This document shows positions 18,013 through 25,252 of a stretch of 64,000 nucleotides of DNA, in pieces; the stretch's first letter is position 1, and each line of letters starts with the position of its first letter. A program made the translations under genes and the position numbers. A model generated the notes under the pieces. It was not told the DNA's origin and made no database searches. It worked only from the letters and a program-made list of their open reading frames with translations. The DNA lies in contig VXQX01000017.1 of assembly GCA_009838765.1 (NCBI GenBank), forward strand, positions 27,461-91,460, given 5' to 3'. Source of the DNA: Gemmatimonadales bacterium. GTDB taxonomy: Bacteria; Gemmatimonadota; Gemmatimonadetes; Palauibacterales; Palauibacteraceae.

Positions 18013-18690
18013 TCAGCTTCGAGCCGCCTGCATGACGTCGTTCACATAGCCGTCCAGTCGCGCCATGACCTCGATCGTCTCGGCCTGCGTCTCGGCCTTG
18101 GCCAGCTCTCTCACCAGACTGAGAAGCAGCCCGCGGACGGCGGCCGCGTCGCCGCCTCCCATCGCCGGGGCCGCGGCGACCGCGGGCGCGGACGGCGGTG
18201 CTGCGGCCGGCGCGGGCTCCGCCACCACCGGCGCGGCGCGGCGCGGAGCCGGAGCGGCGCGTCGCGGAGCCTCCGCGGCGGCCAGACGACGCTTGATCTG
18301 CAGCGGGTACTTTGCATGGAACTGTCGGGGCGACAGCTCGGCGACCGAAGCGTCGATCTCACAGGCGCCCGAAAACAACTCCGCGTTCGTGACCTCGGGG
18401 TTTCTCTTGAGCACGCGCTTCACGTACGCCAGCACCGCATCCGCATCTCCCTTCCGGGCACGCGGTCGCTGCGCCGCTTTCGGCCTGACCGGCGCCCGAA
18501 CGGCGCGCCCCGAGCTGTGCCCCGCCAGACGGCGCTTGACCTGCAGCGGGTACTTCGCGTGGAACTGCCTCGGATTCAGCTTCCCGATGGTCTTGTCTAT
18601 GAGCTTCGCCCCTTCGAAGAGCGTCGCGTTCGAGACCCCGGGGTCCTTTGTCAACTCAAGTTCTATGAATTCCATCACGTTCTTGTTCAT
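18013..18690 (-). CDS. Protein with two copies of an uncharacterised basic module (RQFHAKYPLQ)
   Basis: A 225-residue protein. The start at 18690 follows a perfect AGGAGG; the open frame to 19056 is a longer artefact. Two copies of a roughly 50-residue helical unit lie at about residues 5-56 and 86-137. Each has NATLF/NAELF, then an ID pair, and ends in PRQFHAKYPLQ-V/I-KRR. They are joined by a Lys/Arg-rich linker. A low-complexity Ala/Pro/Arg stretch follows, then a C-terminal helical segment with acidic and basic residues (about 185-225) that could oligomerise. The basic motif and linker suggest nucleic-acid binding, which is inference. I know no described family. The promoter upstream is flanked by two identical 12-base repeats. 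Confidence 0.75.
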   Translation of the reverse strand: MNKNVMEFIELELTKDPGVSNATLFEGAKLIDKTIGKLNPRQFHAKYPLQVKRRLAGHSSGRAVRAPVRPKAAQRPRARKGDADAVLAYVKRVLKRNPEVTNAELFSGACEIDASVAELSPRQFHAKYPLQIKRRLAAAEAPRRAAPAPRRAAPVVAEPAPAAAPPSAPAVAAAPAMGGGDAAAVRGLLLSLVRELAKAETQAETIEVMARLDGYVNDVMQAARS

Positions 18691-18719
18691 TATGCCTCCT
18701 CCTGCGGAGCGGTATGCCG

Positions 18720-18731
18720 GACGATAGATGT
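18720..18731. repeat. 12-base direct repeat GACGATAGATGT, copy 1 (leader side)
   Basis: This copy lies in the predicted 5' leader of the duplicated-module gene, about 26 bases after the likely transcription start. An identical copy lies 83 bases away on the other side of the promoter. A placement astride a promoter suggests an operator pair. Seen directly in the sequence; the role is inferred. Confidence 0.7.
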
Positions 18732-18763
18732 GCCCGGCGCGTGTTTCCGGCGTGGAATGAACC

Positions 18764-18792
18764 ATAATCTCCCGCGGCGCACTGCGCGTCAA
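18764..18792 (-). promoter_or_regulatory. Sigma-70-type promoter of the duplicated-module gene
   Basis: On the minus strand TTGACG (18792-18787) and GATTAT (18769-18764) are separated by exactly 17 bases. This is close to the TTGACA/TATAAT consensus and is the best promoter match I noticed in the window. The expected start of transcription near 18757 gives a leader of about 67 bases before the ATG at 18690. Confidence 0.6.
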
Positions 18793-18802
18793 CTGTAGGA
18801 CC

Positions 18803-18814
18803 GACGATAGATGT
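18803..18814. repeat. 12-base direct repeat GACGATAGATGT, copy 2 (upstream of -35)
   Basis: Identical to 18720-18731 and about 10 bases upstream of the -35 box on the minus strand. It also lies about 50 bases upstream of the PIG-L gene on the plus strand, so a protein bound here could affect both divergent genes. Confidence 0.7.
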
Positions 18815-18862
18815 ACGGACCCCCGCTTTCTGCGGCCCCCGCGCGGGCATAGCTTCCCGCCC

Positions 18863-21553
18863 ATGCAACCTCGATCCATGACCGTCGCAATCGCTGTCCT
18901 GGCGTCTTGCCTGCTCCCGGCATTCGCGCACGCGCAGGGGTCGCGCCTCCCGGGCGCGATCGAAGCGGGACTCATCCTCCGGCAGATCGATGGGGTGAAG
19001 AGGGTCCTCGTCGTCGCGGCGCACCCGGACGACGAGGATACCGCCCTGTTGACCACGCTCGCGCGCGGATGGGGTGTCGAGGCCGCCTACTTCTCGTTCA
19101 CCCGAGGCGAGGGAGGCCAGAACCTCATCGGCACCGAGCTGGGCGAGGGACTCGGCATCATCCGCTCGGGCGAACTTCTCGCCGCACGTACGGTCGACGG
19201 GGCGCAGCAGTTCTTTGGCCGCGCGTTCGACTTCGGCTACTCGAAGACGGCGGACGAGACCTTCTCGAAGTGGCCGCGCGAGCGCGTTCTCTCCGATCTG
19301 GTTTGGACCATCCGGCGCTTCCGCCCCCATGTGCTCATCTCGATGTGGAGCGGAACGGAGCGGGATGGGCACGGGCACCACCAGGTATCCGGTCTGCTCA
19401 CGCGAGAGGCCTTCGACGCCGCCGGAGACGCGACGCGCTTCCCGGACCAGGTCGCGGCGGGCGCGGCGCCGTGGGCGCCGATGAAACTGTACCGCCGGCC
19501 CCTCTTCGAGCTGGGCGCCACCGCGATCGACATCGAGACGGGCGCCCTCGATCCCCTGCTCGGCCTCACGCACCACCAGGTCGCGATGGACAGCCGCAGC
19601 CAGCACCGCTCGCAGGATTTCGGCACGGCCCTGCCGCTCGGTCCCCGGGCCACCCGGCTCTCGCTCGTTTCCTCGCGGGTCGGCGGCTCGCCGACGGATC
19701 CGCTGCTGGCCGGGGTCGACACGACGCTGGCCAGCCTGGCCGGAGATCTCGGCGAGACCGCGCGGGCGGATCTCCGTTCGTACCGGGCGGCGATCGGGCG
19801 CGCCCGCGGCTCGCTCAATGCGACGGGGCCGGAGCCCGCCCTGCCCTTCCTCGCCGAGGCGCTTCGCCGACTGGAGCGGCTCCGCACCGCCGCTCGCCCC
19901 GCGGGTGAGAGCGAGCTGCAGCGCGAACTCGACCGCCGCGCGCGACTGCTGATGCGGGCGATCCTCGCGGTGGCCGGGGTGCGAATCGAACTGCGGGCGC
20001 GGGACGACGTCCTGGTCCCGGGACAGACCGTGCTCGTCGAGGCGCGCATCTCGAGCGGCGCCGGGGCCACGGTGGAGCTCGACCCGCCGGTCATCGAGGT
20101 GCCGCCCGGCTGGTCGGTGGAGGGTATTGGCCCGGACGTCGAGACAGAGCCCGACGATGCGGGTCCTTTCGCCCGTTTCTTCCGCCAGCCGGATGTCGTG
20201 CTCGACCCGTCGGCCCGGGCCCGAATCGAGCCGGGCCAACTCGGGCTGTGGCGCCATGCCGTCACGGCGCCCGCGGAAGCGCCGCCGGCCTCCCCGTGGT
20301 TCCTTGAACATCCGCGGGACGGCGACCTGTACCAATGGCCCGCGGCGCTAGACCTTCGCGCACTGCCGTTCCGGCCTCCGCCCCTTCTCGGCCGCGTGGC
20401 CGCGATCGTGTCGGCGGCGGGCGAACGGTTCGACATCGAGGTCGCCGATCCGGTCCGCCATCGGGCCGTGGATGGCGTTACGGGAGAAAGCTGGCGGCCG
20501 CTGCAGGTGGCGCCGCGCGTATCCGTCACGGCGACGGCGCCTACGCTGATCTGGCCCGGCGGCCGCCCGGGTTCACGCGTCATCGCCTTCCGGGTCTCGA
20601 GTTTCGCCCGGGACTCCACGGTCGGAGAGATCGGGCTCGACCTGCCGCCCGGATGGCGCGCGGCACCCGAGACGGCGGCGTTCGAACTCGCGGGAGAAGG
20701 AGCGGTTGAGACCGTCAGCTTCACGGTCGAGCCGGCGGCGGGAGAGACGGAGGGGGAGTTCTTCGCGCGGCCGCGGATCCGGATCGCCGGAACCGCGGTG
20801 CCCGCCACGCACGCGACCATGATCGACTATCCGCACATCGAGCCTCGGCTCCTGACCGGCGACGCGGCGGTGCGGATCGTGCGCTTCCCCGTTCGGGTCG
20901 CGAACCGGCGCATCGGATACGTGATGGGTTCCGGCGACGACGGACCCGAAGCCATCCGACAGCTCGGGCTCGACGTCGAACTCATCGAACCGGGAGACTG
21001 GGAAGCCGGGAGGCTCGACCGGTTCGACACGATCGTACTCGGGATCCGGGCCTACGAGGTGCGCGAGGACTTGATCGCGGCCAACGCGGAGCTGCTCGCG
21101 TGGGCGGAGCGCGGCGGCACGGTCGTCGTCCAGTACAACCGCTACGAGTTCAACCAGGGGGCGTACGCACCGTACCCGATCGCGATCGGCCGCCCCGCGC
21201 CCCGCGTCACCGAGGAGGACGCGCCCGTTACACTCGCCGACCCGACTGCGCCGGTGCTCATGGAGCCCAACCGCCTCGGCCCGGGAGATTTCGAAGGCTG
21301 GGTTCAGGAGCGCGGACTGTACTTCCCCGACGCGTGGGACGAGAGATACCAGGCCCCACTGGAGATGGCCGACACGGGAGAACCGCCGAGTCGCGGCGGC
21401 CTGCTCGCCGCCCCGGTGGGTCGCGGACTCTACATTCACACGTCGCTCTCCTTCTTCCGGCAGTTGCGCGCCGGCGTGCCGGGCGCCTTTCGTCTATGGG
21501 CCAACCTGCTCTCTCTCGATGGGAGCCGCTGGCGCGAGATCGCCGCTCCGTGA
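18863..21553 (+). CDS. Exported PIG-L family N-acetylglucosaminyl deacetylase, large form
   Basis: An 896-residue exported protein. A signal peptide (MTVAIAVLASCLLPAFAHAQ) begins at residue 6; the ATG at 18863 or 18878 may be used. The N-terminal PIG-L/LmbE domain has the zinc and catalytic motif AAHPDDE (residues 52-58) and the third ligand motif GHGHHQVSG near residue 170. LmbE enzymes remove acetyl groups from GlcNAc-type sugars. The middle holds beta-sandwich-like sections (VSVTATAPTLIWPGG, VSSFARDSTVG) and the C-terminal part (about 700-880), with VLGIRAYEVRED and ERGGTVVVQYNRYEF, looks like a glutamine-amidotransferase-like fold. It is the first gene of an operon with a tiny membrane protein and a sodium symporter, suggesting deacetylation followed by uptake. 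Confidence 0.88.
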   Translation: MQPRSMTVAIAVLASCLLPAFAHAQGSRLPGAIEAGLILRQIDGVKRVLVVAAHPDDEDTALLTTLARGWGVEAAYFSFTRGEGGQNLIGTELGEGLGIIRSGELLAARTVDGAQQFFGRAFDFGYSKTADETFSKWPRERVLSDLVWTIRRFRPHVLISMWSGTERDGHGHHQVSGLLTREAFDAAGDATRFPDQVAAGAAPWAPMKLYRRPLFELGATAIDIETGALDPLLGLTHHQVAMDSRSQHRSQDFGTALPLGPRATRLSLVSSRVGGSPTDPLLAGVDTTLASLAGDLGETARADLRSYRAAIGRARGSLNATGPEPALPFLAEALRRLERLRTAARPAGESELQRELDRRARLLMRAILAVAGVRIELRARDDVLVPGQTVLVEARISSGAGATVELDPPVIEVPPGWSVEGIGPDVETEPDDAGPFARFFRQPDVVLDPSARARIEPGQLGLWRHAVTAPAEAPPASPWFLEHPRDGDLYQWPAALDLRALPFRPPPLLGRVAAIVSAAGERFDIEVADPVRHRAVDGVTGESWRPLQVAPRVSVTATAPTLIWPGGRPGSRVIAFRVSSFARDSTVGEIGLDLPPGWRAAPETAAFELAGEGAVETVSFTVEPAAGETEGEFFARPRIRIAGTAVPATHATMIDYPHIEPRLLTGDAAVRIVRFPVRVANRRIGYVMGSGDDGPEAIRQLGLDVELIEPGDWEAGRLDRFDTIVLGIRAYEVREDLIAANAELLAWAERGGTVVVQYNRYEFNQGAYAPYPIAIGRPAPRVTEEDAPVTLADPTAPVLMEPNRLGPGDFEGWVQERGLYFPDAWDERYQAPLEMADTGEPPSRGGLLAAPVGRGLYIHTSLSFFRQLRAGVPGAFRLWANLLSLDGSRWREIAAP

Positions 21554-21696
21554 CGGAGCGACGGGACGAGACGGAAGGCCGGATCGGACCCTTCCGCAGC
21601 TGGCGCGCCCTGTACGTGTCGGTGATCGTCTATACGGCCGGACTCATCCTCCTCCTCTATATGGTCACCCGTCTGCTCGACTTCGGCGTGCCGTGA
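21550..21696 (+). CDS. 48-residue single-pass membrane protein
   Basis: The GTG start overlaps the PIG-L stop as GTGA, and the stop lies 19 bases before the symporter start, so it is the middle gene of a tight operon. The first 17 residues are charged (TERRDETEGRIG), followed by one membrane span of about 20 residues (LYVSVIVYTAGLILLLYMV). Small companions are known for some sodium:solute symporters, and this could be such a subunit. It is too short for a family assignment. Conservation of the three-gene order in relatives would settle whether it is real. Confidence 0.6.
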   Translation: MTERRDETEGRIGPFRSWRALYVSVIVYTAGLILLLYMVTRLLDFGVP

Positions 21697-21715
21697 GCGG
21701 CCTCCAGGGAGTCGC

Positions 21716-23419
21716 GTGAGCGGCCTCGACTGGATCGTCTTTGCGGTCTATTTCGGCGCCGTCGTCGCCTTCGCCTGGCGACAGAGCCGGAAGAACCGCG
21801 GCGTCGAGGGGTTCTTTCTCGCCAACCGCCGGCTGGGCTGGGGCGCCATCGGCCTCTCCGTCATGGCGACGCAGGCGAGCGCGATCACGTATATCGGTAC
21901 GACCGGACAGGCCTTCGACGACGGCATGGAGTTCGTCCAGTTCTACCTGGGCCAGCCGATCGCCATGGTCATTCTCTGCGTGGTCTTCGTTCCCTTCTTC
22001 TATCGCTCGAAAGTGTTCACCGCCTACGAGTACCTCGAACGCCGCTTCGACCCCCGAACCCGGTCGCTGACGAGTTTTCTCTTTCTCGTGTCGCGCGGAC
22101 TCTCCGCAGGGATCGTCCTCTACGCCCCGGCCATCGTCCTCTCCGTCATCATGGGCTGGGACGAGCGCGTGACGATTCTCGTCATGGGCCTGATCACCGT
22201 GGCCTATACGATCATGGGAGGCATCACGGCCGTCATCTGGACGGACGTGCTGCAGATGATTGTCATGTTCGCCGGCATCGGGATCGCGATCGCCGTGCTG
22301 TTCGCGACGCTGCCGGAGGGGGTGGGCGTCGGCGATGTGGCGTACATCGGCGGGATCCACGAGATGTGGCGCAGCATTGACCTCTCCTGGGACCCCACGA
22401 ATCGCTACACGCTCTGGTCGGGACTCATCGGAGGGCTCTTTCTCGCCCTGGGCTACTTCGGGACCGACCAGAGCCAGGTGCAGCGCTATCTGACGGCAAG
22501 CTCGCTCCGCCAGAGCCGCCTTTCGCTCATCTTCAACGCCTTCGTCAAAGTCCCGATGCAGATCTTCATCCTCGCCATCGGCGTCCTCCTCTATGTCTTC
22601 TATCACTTCGAGCGTCCCCCGCTCGTCTTCAATTCGGCGGAAGCCGCCATGGTCGCGGAAAGTCCCCGCGCCGGAGACTTCGCCGCGCTGGAGGCCGAGC
22701 ACGAACGCACGCACGAACTGCGCCGGGAGAGCACGCTCGCGGTGCTGGAAGCGCGCCGCACCGGCGAGGATCCCGGGGCGATGCAGCGGCGGATCGCCGG
22801 GTATGATGACGAACTGGCGCAGTTGAGGCAGGCGTCGAAATCGCTCGTGTCCGAGGTGCGCGGGTCTTCGTCGAACGATGTGAACTACGTCTTCCCGTCC
22901 TATCTCATTTCCTATGTCCCCGCCGGCATCCTGGGACTGCTGATCGCCGTCATCTTCGCGGCCGCGATGTCCTCGCTGGACTCCGAACTCACGGCCCTGT
23001 CGAGCGCGACGGTGATTGACTTCTATCGGAGGTACGTGAAACCGGAGGGGACGGACGCCCACTATCTGCTCGTCTCGCGGCTCGCCACGCTGGGGTGGGG
23101 CGGGTTCGCCGTGCTCTTCGCGCTCTACGCAGGCCAGTTGGGGTCGCTCGTCGAAGCAGTCAACGAAGTCGGCTCGATCTTCTACGGGGCGCTCCTCGGT
23201 GTCTTCCTCCTCGCCTTCCTGGTGAAGCGGGCAACCGCGGCGGGCGCCTTCTACGGCCTGATCTCCGCCATGCTCGCCGTGCTCGCCGTGTCGCGCTTCA
23301 CGGAGATCGCGTGGCTGTGGTACAACGTCGTCGGAACCCTGGCGGTTCTTGCCGTCGGCCTCGCCCTGCGCAGGCGGGAGCCGCAGGGGCCCGGAGGGTC
23401 CGCCGCCACCGCGGGTTGA
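21716..23419 (+). CDS. Sodium:solute symporter (SSS family)
   Basis: A 567-residue inner-membrane transporter with about 13 hydrophobic segments. GTG start after GGGAG. The N-terminal GVEGFFLANRRLGW, then SVMATQASAITYIGTTGQAF, and FFYRSKVFTAYEYLERRF are typical of SSS proteins; YLTASSLRQSRLSLIFNAF is a family landmark. A charged, helical insertion of about 90 residues between residues 310 and 400 (AEHERTHELRRES...) is unusual and would lie on the cytosolic or periplasmic side. The substrate is probably a sugar or amino sugar product of the PIG-L enzyme encoded upstream. Confidence 0.93.
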   Translation: MSGLDWIVFAVYFGAVVAFAWRQSRKNRGVEGFFLANRRLGWGAIGLSVMATQASAITYIGTTGQAFDDGMEFVQFYLGQPIAMVILCVVFVPFFYRSKVFTAYEYLERRFDPRTRSLTSFLFLVSRGLSAGIVLYAPAIVLSVIMGWDERVTILVMGLITVAYTIMGGITAVIWTDVLQMIVMFAGIGIAIAVLFATLPEGVGVGDVAYIGGIHEMWRSIDLSWDPTNRYTLWSGLIGGLFLALGYFGTDQSQVQRYLTASSLRQSRLSLIFNAFVKVPMQIFILAIGVLLYVFYHFERPPLVFNSAEAAMVAESPRAGDFAALEAEHERTHELRRESTLAVLEARRTGEDPGAMQRRIAGYDDELAQLRQASKSLVSEVRGSSSNDVNYVFPSYLISYVPAGILGLLIAVIFAAAMSSLDSELTALSSATVIDFYRRYVKPEGTDAHYLLVSRLATLGWGGFAVLFALYAGQLGSLVEAVNEVGSIFYGALLGVFLLAFLVKRATAAGAFYGLISAMLAVLAVSRFTEIAWLWYNVVGTLAVLAVGLALRRREPQGPGGSAATAG

Positions 23420-23508
23420 GGGGCTTCGGGGCGGGGACGATACGCGGTACGGTTTTCAGCGGACGGCGCGGGCGGTAGAGTCTCCGCTCGGAAAAGCGCC
23501 ATATGCAA

Positions 23509-23529
23509 CCCCCGGATTCCTTTCGGGGG
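23509..23529 (+). promoter_or_regulatory. Short GC hairpin in the leader of fhs
   Basis: CCCCCG (23509-23514) and CGGGGG (23524-23529) can form a six-base stem with a nine-base loop, ending 25 bases before the fhs start. There is no T run, so it is not a clear terminator. It may influence translation or may be chance in GC-rich DNA. Confidence 0.3.
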
Positions 23530-23554
23530 ACGGCCCTCATCGAACCTCATCGGG

Positions 23555-25231
23555 ATGATACGGATGCTCACGGACGTACAGATCGCCGAGGCCGCGACGC
23601 CCCGGCCCATCGGGGAGATCGGGGAGAAGATCGGGCTGGGGCTCGATGAACTCGTGCCCTACGGCCACTTCAAGGCGAAAGTTGGCCCGGAGTCCATCTT
23701 CGCGCGTGAGCCCGGAGCGGGCCGGCTCGTCCTCGTCACCGGCATCACTCCGACGGCGGCGGGCGAGGGCAAGACGACCGTCTCCGTGGGGCTCGCCGAC
23801 GGACTGCGCCGCGTGGGAGCGAACTCGGTGCTCTGCATTCGCGAGCCGAGCCTGGGCCCGGTGTTCGGCGTCAAGGGCGGCGCCGCCGGCGGAGGGTACT
23901 CGCAGGTGATCCCGATGGCGGACATCAACCTCCACTTCACGGGGGACCTGCACGCGATCACGTCGGCGCACGCGCTCCTCTCGGCCGCACTGGACAACCA
24001 CCTGCAGCAGGGGAACCGGCTCGGGATCGACCCGCGCCAGATCACCTGGCGGCGCGCCGTCGACATGAACGACCGGGCGCTCAGGAACATCGTCGTCGGG
24101 CTCGGAGGCCGGATCAACGGAGTGCCGCGCGAGGATGGGTTCATGATCACAGCCGCCTCGGAGGTGATGGCGATCTTCTGCCTCGCCGCCAGCCTCGAGG
24201 ACCTGGAGGAGCGGCTGAGCAGCATCATCGTGGGATACGACTACGGCGGGGAGCCCGTGCGGGCGCGCGAACTGAACGTGGCGGGCGCCATGACCCTGCT
24301 GCTGCGGGAGGCGATCGGACCGAACCTCGTTCAGACGCTGGAGGGCACGCCGGCCTTCGTCCACGGCGGACCCTTCGCGAACATCGCGCACGGCTGCAAT
24401 TCCCTCATGGCGACGCGGGCCGGGCTGGCCTTCGGCGATGTCGTGATCACGGAGGCGGGCTTCGGGTCGGACCTCGGCGCCGAGAAGTTCTTCGACATCA
24501 AGTGCCGGACGGGAGGGCTGAACCCGGAAGCCACCGTGCTCGTGGCCACGATCCGCGCCCTCAAGCTGCACGGCGGGGGCGACCGCACGGCGCTCTCGGC
24601 CCCGGAGCCCGACGCGGTCCGCGGCGGGCTCGCGAATCTGGGCGCGCACGTCGAGAACATCCGCGGCTTCGGGATCGAGCCCGTGGTGGCGATCAACGTG
24701 TTCGCGACGGACTCCGACGAGGAGATCGCCGCGGTGGCCGAGGCGTGCGAGGATCTGGGCGCACCCTGGGCCCGCTCCGATGGCCACGCGCTGGGTGGCG
24801 CCGGCTGCGAGGATCTGGCCCGCGCAGTGCTGGCGGCGCTCGACGAGGGGGCGGCCGCCTTCGCGCCGAAATACGATGCGGAGGCTTCGATCCGGGACAA
24901 GATCGAGGCGATCGCGCGGAAGGTGTACGGAGCGGACGGCGTGGACTATGCGGCGCGCGCCTCGAAGGACATCCGCCAACTCGAGACGGCCGGGCTCGGG
25001 GATACGCCCGTCTGCATCGCGAAGACGCCGAACAGTCTGAGCGACGACCCGGCGCGCCTGGGGCGGCCGACCGGCTTCCGCATCACGGTTCAGGACGTGC
25101 GTCCCTCGGCGGGGGCGGGCTTCGTCGTGGCCAGGGCGGGGACCGTCATGACGATGCCGGGGCTCCCGCGCGTGCCCGCCGCGGAGGGGATCCGGATCGT
25201 CGAGGACGGGAGCGTGGTCGGGCTCTTCTGA
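23555..25231 (+). CDS. fhs: Formate-tetrahydrofolate ligase
   Basis: A 558-residue cytosolic enzyme making 10-formyl-THF from formate, ATP and THF for one-carbon metabolism. The ATP-binding loop is TPTAAGEGKTT (residues 65-75), followed by REPSLGPVFGVKGGAAGGGYSQV, the strongest family signature, and FANIAHGCNS. The C-terminal section FRITVQDVRPSAGAGFVV and TMPGLPRVPAAE matches the family to the end. The start may be the ATG at 23555 or at 23564. The pgi-type gene follows after 21 bases and is probably cotranscribed. Confidence 0.96.
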   Translation: MIRMLTDVQIAEAATPRPIGEIGEKIGLGLDELVPYGHFKAKVGPESIFAREPGAGRLVLVTGITPTAAGEGKTTVSVGLADGLRRVGANSVLCIREPSLGPVFGVKGGAAGGGYSQVIPMADINLHFTGDLHAITSAHALLSAALDNHLQQGNRLGIDPRQITWRRAVDMNDRALRNIVVGLGGRINGVPREDGFMITAASEVMAIFCLAASLEDLEERLSSIIVGYDYGGEPVRARELNVAGAMTLLLREAIGPNLVQTLEGTPAFVHGGPFANIAHGCNSLMATRAGLAFGDVVITEAGFGSDLGAEKFFDIKCRTGGLNPEATVLVATIRALKLHGGGDRTALSAPEPDAVRGGLANLGAHVENIRGFGIEPVVAINVFATDSDEEIAAVAEACEDLGAPWARSDGHALGGAGCEDLARAVLAALDEGAAAFAPKYDAEASIRDKIEAIARKVYGADGVDYAARASKDIRQLETAGLGDTPVCIAKTPNSLSDDPARLGRPTGFRITVQDVRPSAGAGFVVARAGTVMTMPGLPRVPAAEGIRIVEDGSVVGLF

Positions 25232-25252
25232 GCCGCCGGAGACCCCGAGACC

